From CAWIJJ01 sp963836405 (lineage in GTDB: Bacteria; Acidobacteriota; Terriglobia; Bryobacterales; Bryobacteraceae), in assembly GCA_963836405.1 (NCBI GenBank), contig CAWIJL010000005.1:124001-188000 (forward strand): a DNA stretch of 64,000 nt. Direction: 5' to 3'. Below, one piece after another: positions 20,223-29,762 of this stretch. Position numbers and translations under genes: made by a program. The notes under the pieces are model-generated. The model did no database searches. It was not told where the DNA came from and worked only from the letters and a program-made list of their open reading frames with translations. Position 1 is the stretch's first letter. Each line of letters starts with the position of its first letter.

Positions 20223-22745
20223 CTATTCCTCGCGCAGAATCTCCAGCGGCTTTCTTCCGAGGATGCGGAAACTGGCCGACCAGCCGGCGCCGACGGCGGT
20301 GAGCGCGGCCAGCACGACGGCGATCCCGACGGCCGCCGGGTCCGGGTGGAATTCGACATCCAGCAACTGCGTCAGCAGCAGGGCCGTGAAGCCCGACGCA
20401 AGCAGGCTGCCCATCACTCCGGCGAGCGCGCCCAGCGCCAGAAACTCCACCGAGAAGATCCAGGCGATGCGGCGGCGCGTGGCCCCCAGCGTCTTCAGGA
20501 TCACGACCTCGCGCATGCGCCGGAAGCGCGTGCCGGCGATGGCCGAGGCCACCATCACCGCGCCCGCCAGCACGGTGAACGCGGAGATGAATCGGATCAC
20601 CATGGAGATGCGGTCCACCACCTGCTCCACGATCTCCATCACGTCCGCCACGTTCACCACGGTCACCGTCGGGAAGCGCTGGTACATCACGCGCTGAAGC
20701 GCCGCCACGTCCGCGGGGAGCACGCGGGCGCTGCCGTAGTGGGTGGCGGGCAGGCCGGCCAATTGCCCGGGACTGAAGAGGAAGTCGAAGCGCGCCGAGA
20801 TGCGCAAGGACTCGCTGCGTTCGAGGCACGCGACGCGCGTGCGAATAGTGCGGCTCCAGATATTCCAGTCGATGGTGCCGCCCGGTTCGATGCCGAGCGC
20901 CTTGGCGGTCTCCTGGTTGACGCAAACCTGCGCGCCGCCGCCGGGGGTCCACCACGAACCGGCCAGGATCTCCATCTCTTCGGGCTTCTCCGCCATTTCG
21001 GTGACCGAGCGCGGGCGCTGGTAGCGGCGCGCGAAATCGCCCTGCGCGATCTGCTCCACCGCGACGCCATTGATGGCGACGATGCGCGCCTGCACCGCGA
21101 AGGCGACATCGGGCGCCGCCTTGACGCCGGGCTGCGCCGCGATCAGGTCCGTAACCGCCTTCTGCTCGGAACCCGGAATATCCAGCAGGAACACGTTGGG
21201 CATTCCCGGCGGCGCGCTGCCGCGGATCTGCCGCACCAGCGCCTGCTGCACCAGGAAGACGGTCAAGGTGAACATGACGCCCACGCCGAGCGCCACCACC
21301 GCCGCCTGCGCCTGGTTGCCGGGCCGGTAGAGGTTGGCGATGCCGTGGCGGATGACGCCGGGCAGGCGCTTGGGAGCGAAGCGCAGCAGGCGGAGGAACA
21401 GCCATCCGGCCAGCCACAGCAGCGCGACCCCGGCGGCCAGCGCGCCGGCGAAGAACGCGCCCGTGCGCAAGGCCATTTCGAAGCGGCCCTCGGTGAGCGT
21501 GCCCGCCACCAGGCCGGTGCCAAGCAGAATCAGGCCGCGAATCAAGCCGCCGCGCAGCAGCGACCGGCGAGGTCCGCCCGCCTCCACGTCACGGCGGAAG
21601 ACCAGCGCCGGGCGGATGTCCCGAATGGCCACGAGCGGCGGCACGGTGAACAGCAGCGTCACCATGCAGGCGATGGCGATGCCCTGCACGGCCGGCCAGG
21701 GGTCCCAGGCCGCCGTCACGTCGATGGTGAAGTAGCGCGACAGCAGTCCTGGAAAGGCCGCCGCCACCGCGACTCCGAAGGCCGCGCCGAGCACGCCTCC
21801 GGCCAGGCCCAGCAGCAGTGTCTGCACGGTGTAAATGCGGATCACCTGCGCCGAGCGCGCACCCAGGCACTTCATCACCGCGATCGAATCGAGCTTCTGC
21901 TGCAAGTGGCCGTGCATGGCGCTGGCCACGCCCATGGCGCCGATGATCAGGGCGATCAGGCCGATCATGCTGAGGAAGGTGGTGGCGCGGTCGAGGCCGC
22001 GCGTGACGATCGGATGCGTCTGGCGGAAATCCGCGATCATGGCTTCCGGAAATGCCGCGCGCAGCACCGCGCGAGCCTGGTCCACGTCCATGCCGCCGGC
22101 CGGGAGTTTGAACAGGTAGCGCTCGGCGGCGCGCGAGCCGAGCGTGATCAGCCCGGTGCGCTCCAGTCCCGCGCGCGTGACCATTACGCGCGGCCCCACG
22201 TTGAGGCTGCCGGTCATGCGGTCGGGTTCGGAATCGACCACGCCCGCGATGTGGAAATCCTTGCCGCCGATGCGGATCGAGTCGCCCGTGCGCACGCCGA
22301 GGCGCAGCAGCAGGTCGTCGGAGACGGCCACCGAGGAAGCGTCGAGCGCTTGGCGGAGGGAACGCGGCGGATCGAGCTTGACGGTGCCGTAATACGGATA
22401 GGCGTTCGGGTCCACCGCTTTCACCGCGATGAGAACCGGGTCGGGGGTGGCCGCCGAAGAGGCCATCGTCACGGTTTCGGTGATCCAGGTGTGCCGCACG
22501 CCCTGACGGTCGAGGTCGGAGAGGGCTTGCTGCTGATCCTGGTTGGGGAGGGAGAACACCCGCACTGTCATGTCGCCGGCCATGAGCGTGCGCGCTTCGC
22601 GGAGCAGCATGGTGCGGAAGGCGCGGCTGAATCCGCGTACGCCGGTAAGCGATCCGACTCCGATCGCCACCGAGAGGATGACGAACAGGAAGCGCGAGCG
22701 CGCCGCGCGCAGTTCCCGCCAAGCGATGCGCAGCGCGGGGGTCAT
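20223..22745 (-). CDS. ybbP: ABC transporter permease, YbbP family (FtsX/MacB-type)
   Basis: An 840-residue inner-membrane protein with two FtsX-type permease halves. An N-terminal membrane helix (SRFLFVILSVAIGVGSL) precedes a periplasmic domain, then a three-helix bundle near residues 255-390 (FLSMIGLIALIIGAMGVASA), additional central helices, a second periplasmic domain and a final bundle (FISAFTVLAGAVMVASAIAG). This is the YbbP layout, an ABC permease family paired with YbbA and acting on lipophilic or envelope substrates. The ATG at 22745 overlaps the stop of the ATPase gene in ATGA, which fixes the start and indicates translational coupling. The tesA esterase gene lies divergently upstream, as in many bacteria. 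Confidence 0.92.
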   Translation of the reverse strand: MTPALRIAWRELRAARSRFLFVILSVAIGVGSLTGVRGFSRAFRTMLLREARTLMAGDMTVRVFSLPNQDQQQALSDLDRQGVRHTWITETVTMASSAATPDPVLIAVKAVDPNAYPYYGTVKLDPPRSLRQALDASSVAVSDDLLLRLGVRTGDSIRIGGKDFHIAGVVDSEPDRMTGSLNVGPRVMVTRAGLERTGLITLGSRAAERYLFKLPAGGMDVDQARAVLRAAFPEAMIADFRQTHPIVTRGLDRATTFLSMIGLIALIIGAMGVASAMHGHLQQKLDSIAVMKCLGARSAQVIRIYTVQTLLLGLAGGVLGAAFGVAVAAAFPGLLSRYFTIDVTAAWDPWPAVQGIAIACMVTLLFTVPPLVAIRDIRPALVFRRDVEAGGPRRSLLRGGLIRGLILLGTGLVAGTLTEGRFEMALRTGAFFAGALAAGVALLWLAGWLFLRLLRFAPKRLPGVIRHGIANLYRPGNQAQAAVVALGVGVMFTLTVFLVQQALVRQIRGSAPPGMPNVFLLDIPGSEQKAVTDLIAAQPGVKAAPDVAFAVQARIVAINGVAVEQIAQGDFARRYQRPRSVTEMAEKPEEMEILAGSWWTPGGGAQVCVNQETAKALGIEPGGTIDWNIWSRTIRTRVACLERSESLRISARFDFLFSPGQLAGLPATHYGSARVLPADVAALQRVMYQRFPTVTVVNVADVMEIVEQVVDRISMVIRFISAFTVLAGAVMVASAIAGTRFRRMREVVILKTLGATRRRIAWIFSVEFLALGALAGVMGSLLASGFTALLLTQLLDVEFHPDPAAVGIAVVLAALTAVGAGWSASFRILGRKPLEILREE

Positions 22746-23404
22746 TGGGCGACGACCAGGCCGTCGCGCAGCAGGATGCGGCGGTCCGCGCACTCGGCCA
22801 GCACCTGCTCGTGCGTGACCATCACCAGCGTGGTGCCTTCTTCGCGGTTGAGGGCCAGCAGCAGGTCGAGCACAACCTGTCCGGTGGCGGTGTCGAGGTT
22901 GCCGGTGGGCTCGTCCGCCAGCAGGATGGGCGGGCGCAGGGCGAAGGCGCGGGCCAGCGCCACGCGCTGCTGTTCGCCGCCGGAAAGCTGCACCGGGTAG
23001 TGATCGAAGCGGCCTTTGAGCCCGACGCGGTCGAGCAGTTCGCGCGCGCGATCGCGGCCGCCGCGGTCGCCGGCGAGCTCCATGGGGAGGAGCACGTTCT
23101 CTTCGGCGGTGAGGGTGGGAATCAACTGATAGGACTGAAAGACGAAGCCGATTTTTCGGCCGCGGACCACGGCCATTTCGTCTTCGCTCAGGCGCGTGAT
23201 ATCTTCGCCGTCCAGAATCACCTGTCCGGTCGAAGGAAAATCGAGGCCGGCCAGCAGTCCGAGAAGCGTACTTTTCCCGCTACCCGAAGGGCCCATGATG
23301 GCCGCAAACTGGCCTTCAGGGATCTCGAGGTCGATGCCTTTCAGGATGTCCACCCGGTGAGTTCCGGTGTGGATGGACTTAGTGAGCGCGCGAACCTGAA
23401 TCAA
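22742..23404 (-). CDS. ybbA: ABC transporter ATP-binding protein, YbbA/LolD family
   Basis: A 220-residue nucleotide-binding subunit with Walker A GPSGSGKST near residue 38, Q-loop FVFQSYQLIP, signature LSGGEQQR, Walker B ILLADEPTGNLD and switch His in VTHE. The sequence type matches LolD/MacB-class ATPases, specifically YbbA, which partners the FtsX-like permease encoded immediately downstream with a four-base overlap. The start codon is TTG by position of homology (IQVRALTK). Upstream AT-rich sequence separates it from the divergent tesA by about 20 bases, so the two transcription units share a very short intergenic region. Confidence 0.93.
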   Translation of the reverse strand: MIQVRALTKSIHTGTHRVDILKGIDLEIPEGQFAAIMGPSGSGKSTLLGLLAGLDFPSTGQVILDGEDITRLSEDEMAVVRGRKIGFVFQSYQLIPTLTAEENVLLPMELAGDRGGRDRARELLDRVGLKGRFDHYPVQLSGGEQQRVALARAFALRPPILLADEPTGNLDTATGQVVLDLLLALNREEGTTLVMVTHEQVLAECADRRILLRDGLVVAQ

Positions 23405-23423
23405 ATTATATTATGGCATTCGG

Positions 23424-24107
23424 ATGAGGAGACGCTTCTTTTTGACTCTGGCTGCGGCATGCGCGGCGGGCTGCCGGTCTTCGGAACCGCGCCCCGCTCC
23501 GGCCGCGAATGCGGGCACCGCGCCGCCTCCGCCGCCGCCCGCGGCTCCGGCCGATTCGCGTCCGGTAATCGCCTGTTTCGGCGACAGCCTGACGGCCGGT
23601 TTCGGACTCGATCCCGGCAGCTCGTATCCCGACGTGCTGCAGCGCGATCTGGACGCCCGCGGCTACAAATACCGTGTGGCCAACTACGGCGTCAGCGGCG
23701 ACACTTCGCAGGACGGCGTGGAACGCCTGCCGCTATTGATCGCCGAGAAGCCCGCGGTGGTGGTGCTGGAGTTCGGGGCCAACGACGGCTTGCGCGGCCA
23801 GCCCCTCGCGAATACCGAGGCCAACCTGGCGCGCATGATCGAAGCGCTGCAAGCGGCCGGAGCGCGCGTGGTGCTGGCCGGCATAACGCTGCCGCCCAAC
23901 TATGGCCCCGATTACATCCATCGCTTCGATGCCATCTATCGCGACCTGGCCGCGCGTTACAAGCTGCCCCTCATCCCGTTCCTGCTGCAAGGCGTGGCGG
24001 GACATGCCAACCTGATGCAGCAGGACGGCCTGCACCCTACCGCCGAAGGCGCGCGCATTGTGGCCGGCACTGTGTTGCAGGCGGTTACGCCCTTGCTGAG
24101 TAAGTAA
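23424..24107 (+). CDS. tesA: TesA-like SGNH arylesterase/lysophospholipase, lipoprotein
   Basis: A 227-residue SGNH hydrolase with a lipoprotein signal (lipobox AAGC, Cys17), a Pro/Ala-rich linker (about 28-45) and the catalytic domain. Block I is FGDSLTAGFG with nucleophile Ser55, block II YGVSGDTS, block III GANDG with Asn120, and block V DGLHPT with Asp201 and His204. TesA-type enzymes hydrolyse acyl thioesters, aryl esters and lysophospholipids, here apparently membrane-anchored outside the cytoplasm. The divergent arrangement with the YbbA-YbbP transporter is a conserved neighbourhood in many bacteria and suggests a shared role with lipid-like substrates. GAGGAG falls inside the first codons, so the leader is short. 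Confidence 0.93.
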   Translation: MRRRFFLTLAAACAAGCRSSEPRPAPAANAGTAPPPPPPAAPADSRPVIACFGDSLTAGFGLDPGSSYPDVLQRDLDARGYKYRVANYGVSGDTSQDGVERLPLLIAEKPAVVVLEFGANDGLRGQPLANTEANLARMIEALQAAGARVVLAGITLPPNYGPDYIHRFDAIYRDLAARYKLPLIPFLLQGVAGHANLMQQDGLHPTAEGARIVAGTVLQAVTPLLSK

Positions 24108-24228
24108 GTAGCATCTAACACACGCGGCAAGTTCGGTGTGCTTTGTCACTCGCGGCGGCGGCATTGGTTAGTAAATCCGCAGAGAAGCGAGCCCTGGAAG
24201 TGCTGCAATTAAAGGAGGAGGGGCGTGC

Positions 24229-24579
24229 ATGCCACGAGGAGCCAGCGCCAAACGCGAGCGCGAATACGAGGAATTGAAGAGCGAGTTCAGGGAAGAAGGC
24301 CGCTACAAGGGAAGGGAAGAGGAAGTGGCCTCCCGCATCGTGAACAAACAGCGGGCGCAGTTTGGCGAAACCAAAGGGGAGAAGAAGAAGGATGCGGAAA
24401 ACCGGTCGCCGGACCGCAACCTGCCGATCGACAATTACCAGCACCTGACTGTGCCGAAGGTGAAGAAGCAGCTCGGCGATCTTTCCAAAAAGGACCTGCA
24501 GCGGGTGGAGCGGTACGAGAAAGCGCACAAAGGCCGGAAGGGCGTGCTCGAAGCCATCGACAGGCAGAGAGCGGCCTGA
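24229..24579 (+). CDS. Small basic charged protein of plasmid-stabilisation/Rho-N-like type
   Basis: A 116-residue, very charged protein (Lys, Glu, Arg rich). The N-terminal half (KREREYEELKSEFREEGRYKGREEEVASRIVNKQRAQFGETKG, in parts) resembles the short 'plasmid stabilization' proteins found in many proteobacterial and acidobacterial genomes. The C-terminal half (LTVPKVKKQLGDLSKKDLQRVERYEKAHKGRKGVLEAI) looks like a small helix-extended-loop-helix nucleic-acid-binding fold as in Rho N-terminal or SAP-like domains. An excellent AAAGGAGGAGGGG ribosome-binding site precedes the ATG, implying strong expression. Probable DNA- or RNA-binding role, inferred only. Confidence 0.75.
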   Translation: MPRGASAKREREYEELKSEFREEGRYKGREEEVASRIVNKQRAQFGETKGEKKKDAENRSPDRNLPIDNYQHLTVPKVKKQLGDLSKKDLQRVERYEKAHKGRKGVLEAIDRQRAA

Positions 24580-24581
24580 CC

Positions 24582-26876
24582 ATGGGATGCAGTGCGCTTC
24601 CGCCTCTCGCCAGGCTGCGGCCTCGCGATCAGTTGCACTACGTGAGCCGCAACCGGACGGTCCTCGCCACCGCGCGCGACGGGTTCATCCACGGCGACGG
24701 CGAACAGGGATTCTTCGTATATCAGACGCGGCTGCTTTCGCTCTACCGCTACCTCGTCGATGGCAAGCCACCCACACCGGTCGGAATCTCGAATCTTGAA
24801 GAACACAGCCAGATCGCGTATTACATCGCTGAATCGCCCAACCCGGATCGGGAACGGCTGCGGGGGGCTTTGGGCCCGGGAGGCAAGACGGCCACCGAGG
24901 CGATCGAACTGCGGGTTTTGCGTTTCGCCGGCGACGGGCTGCGCGAGGAGGTGGAGCTTTCGAACCACACCTTGGAGCCGGTCCACATCGCGCTGGAACT
25001 GGAGATCGACAGCGATTTCGCGGACGCGGCGGCGGTGGACGCCGGAGACCGCTGGCAGCCCCGCATCGAGCGATCCTGGCGGCTCGCGCAGGGCGGCGCG
25101 GAACTTTCCTGGACCTGCACGGCGGAACACGATTACGATCATCAGGGCGACCGCGGCCATGCCACGCTCCGGCGCGCCGCGACCGTCCAGATTCAATGTG
25201 GCCAAGCGCCCGCATACGACGAGGCCGGCAAACGGATCCGTTTCGAAATCGACCTGCCGCCGCGCGGGGTGTGGGAATGCTCGGTGGTTGTTTCCGCGGA
25301 GATCGACGGCCGGAACCTGGACCCGGTGCGGCCGGACGGCGGGCAGTCGCGGGACTCGATCCTGGCCGGCGCCACGGAGTTCCAGATCGGGACGCCCGCG
25401 CTTGCTTTCGTCGTGCAGACCGCGGTGGAGCAGGCGCGGCGCGACCTGGTCAGCCTGCGCCTGCACGACATCGACGCGGGGAATGGGGGCTGGACGATGG
25501 CCGCGGGCCTGCCCGTCTACATTTCCTTCTTCGGCCGCGATGCGCTGACGGCGTCGTGGCAGGCGTCCCTGCTCAGCGACGGGATGATGCGCGGCACGCT
25601 GGCGCACCTGGCCGCAACCCAGGCCACCCGAACCGACGAATGGCGCGACGCCGAGCCGGGCCGTTTCGTGCATCAGATGGAGACGGGTCCGCTGGCGGAA
25701 CTCATGTACAACCCGAACGGCCGCTATTACGGCTCGCTGACGGGACCGGGATTTTATCCGGTTGTGCTTTCAAATCTCTGGCATTGGACCGGATCGCGGG
25801 ACGTGGTGCGGCCTTTCCTCGAGCCGGCGCTCAAAGGGCTGGCGTGGCTCGACCGGGACGCCAGGAGCGAGAAAGGTTTTTACGCCTACCGCACGCGGTC
25901 GGAACACGGTGTGAAGAACCAGGCCTGGAAGGATTCCTACGACGCGATCGTGTATGCCGATGGCAGCCAGGTGGACGATCCCATCGCGCCTACCGAGTTT
26001 CAGGCGTTCGCCTTTGCCTCGAAGGTGCGCATGTCCGAGCTGCTCTGGTGGTTCGACGAGAAGGACGCATCCAGAAAACTTTTCGACGAGGCCATGACGT
26101 TGCGGGACCGGTTCAACGACGCCTTCTGGATGGAGGACGAAGGCTGCTTCGGCATGGGGCTCGACCCGGAGGAACGGCTGATCCGCTCGGTGGGATCGGA
26201 ATCGGCCCACGCCGTGGCCGCCGGCATCGTCACCAGCGACCGGGCTGCGCGCGTGGTGGACCGGCTGTTCCGCCCCGATCTGTTTTCGGGTTGGGGCGTG
26301 CGCACGCTTTCGGCCGCGCATCCCGCCTTCAATCCGTTCAGCTACCATCGCGGGTCGGTCTGGCCCGCCGAGCAGGCCGCCTTTTGCATGGGACTGATGC
26401 GTTACGGCCTGCACGAACGGCTGCATGAGCTTGCCCGTGCGCAGCTCGAAGCGGCGGCAATCTTCGAATACTGCCGGCTGCCGGAGCTGTTCAGCGGGCA
26501 TGCGCGCGACGAGCGTCACCCGATCCCCGCGCTGTACCCGCGCGCCGATTCCCCGCAGGCGTGGTCCGCCTCGGCCGTGCCCTGCATGTTGCAGGCGATG
26601 CTGGGACTCTTCCCGTACGCGCCGCTGCACGCGCTGTTTCTCGACCCGCACCTGCCGGAGTGGCTGCCGGAACTGCGGTTGCAGAACCTGCACGTGGGCG
26701 AAGCGTGCGTGGATCTCCGCTTCCGGCGCGCGGGGGACGGCGCGACCGGTTACGAGGTTCTGGATGTGCGCGGGAAGCTGCACGTAATCCGGCAGCCGAG
26801 TCCGTGGTCGCTGACGACCAGCTTCGTCGAGCGGGCGGTTGACGCGTTATCGAGCTTTCTGCCGGTCCACCGGTGA
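24582..26876 (+). CDS. Amylo-alpha-1,6-glucosidase / glycogen-debranching-type glycoside hydrolase
   Basis: A 764-residue cytoplasmic protein. The N-terminal half (about 1-300) is a beta-sandwich of the bacterial debranching N-terminal type, with NRTVLATARDGFI and FFVYQTRLLSLYRY. The C-terminal half (about 310-720) is an (alpha/alpha)6 barrel carrying GLPVYISFFGRDAL, KNQAWKDSYDAI, and HRGSVWPAEQA, motifs of the GH63/GDE-C type amylo-1,6-glucosidases. It likely trims alpha-1,6-linked or other glucosyl units from storage polysaccharide or glucosides. It starts three bases after the preceding gene, suggesting co-transcription. The ATG at 24582 is the first in-frame codon after that stop and homology begins right after it. 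Confidence 0.85.
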   Translation: MGCSALPPLARLRPRDQLHYVSRNRTVLATARDGFIHGDGEQGFFVYQTRLLSLYRYLVDGKPPTPVGISNLEEHSQIAYYIAESPNPDRERLRGALGPGGKTATEAIELRVLRFAGDGLREEVELSNHTLEPVHIALELEIDSDFADAAAVDAGDRWQPRIERSWRLAQGGAELSWTCTAEHDYDHQGDRGHATLRRAATVQIQCGQAPAYDEAGKRIRFEIDLPPRGVWECSVVVSAEIDGRNLDPVRPDGGQSRDSILAGATEFQIGTPALAFVVQTAVEQARRDLVSLRLHDIDAGNGGWTMAAGLPVYISFFGRDALTASWQASLLSDGMMRGTLAHLAATQATRTDEWRDAEPGRFVHQMETGPLAELMYNPNGRYYGSLTGPGFYPVVLSNLWHWTGSRDVVRPFLEPALKGLAWLDRDARSEKGFYAYRTRSEHGVKNQAWKDSYDAIVYADGSQVDDPIAPTEFQAFAFASKVRMSELLWWFDEKDASRKLFDEAMTLRDRFNDAFWMEDEGCFGMGLDPEERLIRSVGSESAHAVAAGIVTSDRAARVVDRLFRPDLFSGWGVRTLSAAHPAFNPFSYHRGSVWPAEQAAFCMGLMRYGLHERLHELARAQLEAAAIFEYCRLPELFSGHARDERHPIPALYPRADSPQAWSASAVPCMLQAMLGLFPYAPLHALFLDPHLPEWLPELRLQNLHVGEACVDLRFRRAGDGATGYEVLDVRGKLHVIRQPSPWSLTTSFVERAVDALSSFLPVHR

Positions 26877-26940
26877 GGTGATCGGCTTACCCTTACATCG
26901 TCCTGGCGATCAACGTGCAGGGCATCAGCCGGAGGTCGCC

Positions 26941-27588
26941 ATGAACGACGCTAGCCGACTGATGGGCAAAACGATCCATGGCCAGGAAGGTGAGATTGGT
27001 TTTGTCGACGACTTGTATTTCGACGACCAAACGTGGAGTGTCCGGTACCTGGTGGTCGATACAGGCAAATGGCTTCCCGGAAGAAAGGTGCTGGTGGCGC
27101 CCGAGGCGATCGTGAAGCCGTGGCACCACCAACCGGCGATTGCGGCCAAGCTGACGACGGACCAGATCCGCTCCAGCCCGGAGCTCGATACGGCCGTGCC
27201 GATATCGCGCCTGGACGAGGAGGTGATGCACCGGCACTATCAGTGGACTCCGTATTGGGACTCGCAGATTACGCCGACGGCGCGCCAGGAGGCCGGGACA
27301 ACGGCGGAGTCCGGGGTAGACGGAGGGCTCCGAAGCGCAAACGAACTGGCCGGTGATCTGGTGGAGGCGGGGGACGGCGAGGTGGGACACGTGCAGGATC
27401 TGCTGCTCGACGACGATCTCAGCACGATCCTGTTCCTGGTCGTGGAGGTGAAGGGATTATTCTTCGGCAAGAAGGTGCTGACGGGGCCGAGCCTGATTTC
27501 GAGGGTGGATTGGGCAAGTTCCACAGTTTATTTGAACGCGAACCGCCAGGCCATCAAGAAGGGGCAAGAGTACAATCCGGCGGCGTGA
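26941..27588 (+). CDS. Protein with two PRC-barrel domains
   Basis: A 215-residue protein with two PRC-barrel units. The first (about 5-85) has MGKTIHGQEGEIGFVDDLYFDDQTWSVRYLVVDTGKWLPGRKVLV; the second (about 135-205) repeats the pattern with EVGHVQDLLLDDDLSTILFLVVEVKGLFFGKKVLTG. PRC barrels occur in photosynthetic reaction-centre H subunits and in RimM and are thought to mediate protein or RNA contacts; in free-standing soil-bacterial proteins the function is unknown, often linked to stress. GGAGG precedes the ATG at 26941. It follows the debranching enzyme by 64 bases and may be co-transcribed. Confidence 0.85.
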   Translation: MNDASRLMGKTIHGQEGEIGFVDDLYFDDQTWSVRYLVVDTGKWLPGRKVLVAPEAIVKPWHHQPAIAAKLTTDQIRSSPELDTAVPISRLDEEVMHRHYQWTPYWDSQITPTARQEAGTTAESGVDGGLRSANELAGDLVEAGDGEVGHVQDLLLDDDLSTILFLVVEVKGLFFGKKVLTGPSLISRVDWASSTVYLNANRQAIKKGQEYNPAA

Positions 27589-27693
27589 CCGGCAAACGGA
27601 GCGTGGAGGGCAGCGGGCGAAAAATGCGTTCGCGCGCCTAAACCCTTTCGGCCAGTTGAGTTAACGTCCCCCCGGGCCGCATAATGGAACTTC

Positions 27694-29760
27694 ATGCCGC
27701 TCGACGATCGCGCGATCGCCATCAGCGCCACGTTTACCGCCGAGGCGCTGCAACCCGGACTGGCCTTTTGGGCCGGGGAACTGGGTCTCGAAGCCGAGGT
27801 GCGTTTTTCCGGGTATAACCAGCTTTTTCAACAGCTTCTGGACCCCGCCGGCCTTTTTGCCCGGAATCGGGGCGGCTTCAACGTAGCGCTGGTGCGCCTC
27901 GAAGACTGGACGGAAGCCGGCGCGGAGGAGCAGGCCCGCCGGCTGGTGGAGGCGGTCCGCACAGCCGCTGCGGGGTTTTCCGCCCCCCTCATTCTGGTCA
28001 TCTGCCCCGCGGCGCCTGGCCGCGAGGCGGCGCTGGCGGAGGCCGGGCGCATCGTGCGCCAGGGGGTCGCGGATCTGCCCACCGTTTACCCGATCTGGCC
28101 GTGTGAAGTGGATGCCTTGTACCCCGTGTCGGAGATCCACGACCCGCACGCCAACGAACTCGGGCACCTGCCGTATACCCCGGAGTTCTTCACCGCTCTC
28201 GCCACCGCTATCGCGCGCAAAATCCACGCCATCGGCGCGCCGCCGTTCAAGGTGATTGCCCTCGATTGCGACGACACCTTGTGGAGCGGGATCTGCGGCG
28301 AAGACGGGCCCCAGGGCGTGGTTGTGGATGAGCCGCGCCGCGCGTTGCAGGAGTTCATGCGCGCCCGGCGGGCCGAGGGTTTCCTGCTGGCGCTCTCCAG
28401 CAAGAACAACGAAGAGGACGTGATCGAGACCTTCCGCGCCAACGCCGACATGCCGCTGCGCCTCGAGGATTTCGTCACCCGCCGCATCGACTGGGAGAGC
28501 AAGGGCCCCAACCTCGCCTCCATTGCCGGGGAACTGCAACTCGGCCTCGATTCCCTCATCTTGGTGGACGACAACCCCAAGGAATGCACCGAGGCCCAGG
28601 CGGGCGCTCCGGAGGCGCTGGCGCTGCCGCTGCCCGCCGACCCCGCCGAAATCCCCGGCTTCCTGGCGCATGTCTGGGCCTTCGATCGCGCCAGGGTCAC
28701 CGAGGAAGACCGGCGCCGGCCGGAGCGTTACGCGCAGGAGGCCGAACGCACCCGCGCCGAACGCTCCGCCACCAGCCTCAACGACTTCCTTGCCGCCCTC
28801 GATCTGCGCGTTTCGATCGAGCCCATGGACGCCGGCCAGTTGTCGCGGGTGGCGCAGCTTACGCGCCGCACCAACCAGATGAACGCCACGCTCGAGCGCC
28901 GTTCGGAAGCCGAAATCCAGGCGCTCACCGCCGAGATCCTGACCGTGGAGGTGAGCGACCGCTTCGGCGGCTACGGGCTCACCGGCGTGATGATCTTCGA
29001 GGCCGCGGGGGACGCCCTGGTGGTGGACACGTTCCTGCTGAGTTGCCGCGCGCTGGGCCGCGGCGTCGAGCACCGCATGATGGCGCGGCTGGGCGAAATC
29101 GCCGCGGCGCGCGGTCTCGCCCACGTCGAAATTCCGTTCCGTCAGGGACAGCGCAACCGGCCCGCGCGGCTGTTTCTGGAATCGCTGGCCGCCGCCGGCA
29201 CGGACGCGGTGTACCGCCTGCCGGCCGCCGCGGCCGCCTCGGCACGCTACCAAGCGGCCCCGGCCGAGATCCCGCGGGGCGACGATCCCGCGCCCGAGAC
29301 CGCGGCTCCCGTACGCCGCGCCGATTACCTTCGCATCGCCACCGAACTGCGCGAACCCGCCGCCGTGCTGGAGCGCATCCGCGCCTCGGCGCCGCGCTTC
29401 GTCGCTACGCGCGCCGCCTCCGACCCGCCGCGCACGCCGCTTGAACGCGAGCTGGCGGAGCTGTGGGCGGGCCTGCTGAATCTGCCCGCGGTGGGCGTTC
29501 ACGACAATTTTTTCGACCTCGGCGGCCACTCCCTTCTGGCCGTGCAGTTGCTCTCGCGCGTGCGCCAGGTGTGCGGCGTGGAGCTTTCGCTCGAAGTGGT
29601 GTACAGCGGCGAGTTCACAGTCGCCGAGCTGGCCAAGGCGGTGGAGCTCAAGGAAATCGAGGGCTCCGGCGCGGACTACCAGGATTTGCTGAAGGAACTC
29701 GAAGGCCTCTCCGACGAGGAAGTGCGGGCTTTGCTGGCCGAAGAGCAGGACGCCACCTGA
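27694..29760 (+). CDS. FkbH-like HAD-IIIC protein fused to a C-terminal carrier domain
   Basis: A 688-residue protein. Residues 1-170 resemble the N-terminal domain of FkbH-type proteins; 185-330 form the HAD-IIIC domain with catalytic DCDDT (Asp191, Asp193) and VDDNP; about 375-510 form the GNAT-like C-terminal part (TRRTNQMNATL, SDRFGGYGLTGVM); a Pro/Ala-rich linker follows; 580-650 form an acyl/peptidyl carrier domain with FDLGGHSLL, whose Ser613 should carry phosphopantetheine. FkbH homologues dephosphorylate 1,3-bisphosphoglycerate and load the glyceryl group on a carrier thiol, in tetronate and polyketide pathways. Here donor and acceptor domains are one polypeptide. It starts a four-gene operon; the next ATG is two bases after its stop. 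Confidence 0.9.
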   Translation: MPLDDRAIAISATFTAEALQPGLAFWAGELGLEAEVRFSGYNQLFQQLLDPAGLFARNRGGFNVALVRLEDWTEAGAEEQARRLVEAVRTAAAGFSAPLILVICPAAPGREAALAEAGRIVRQGVADLPTVYPIWPCEVDALYPVSEIHDPHANELGHLPYTPEFFTALATAIARKIHAIGAPPFKVIALDCDDTLWSGICGEDGPQGVVVDEPRRALQEFMRARRAEGFLLALSSKNNEEDVIETFRANADMPLRLEDFVTRRIDWESKGPNLASIAGELQLGLDSLILVDDNPKECTEAQAGAPEALALPLPADPAEIPGFLAHVWAFDRARVTEEDRRRPERYAQEAERTRAERSATSLNDFLAALDLRVSIEPMDAGQLSRVAQLTRRTNQMNATLERRSEAEIQALTAEILTVEVSDRFGGYGLTGVMIFEAAGDALVVDTFLLSCRALGRGVEHRMMARLGEIAAARGLAHVEIPFRQGQRNRPARLFLESLAAAGTDAVYRLPAAAAASARYQAAPAEIPRGDDPAPETAAPVRRADYLRIATELREPAAVLERIRASAPRFVATRAASDPPRTPLERELAELWAGLLNLPAVGVHDNFFDLGGHSLLAVQLLSRVRQVCGVELSLEVVYSGEFTVAELAKAVELKEIEGSGADYQDLLKELEGLSDEEVRALLAEEQDAT

Positions 29761-29762
29761 CC

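Noticed and set aside
20148..23000. A 950-codon plus-strand frame opposite the YbbP/YbbA genes
   Set aside because: Extreme His/Arg/Gln content and complete overlap with strongly supported transporter genes.
23405..23412. TATAAT (minus strand) and TATATT (plus strand) between tesA and ybbA
   Set aside because: They touch or nearly touch the start codons, so a transcript from them would begin inside the genes; probably only AT-rich spacer.
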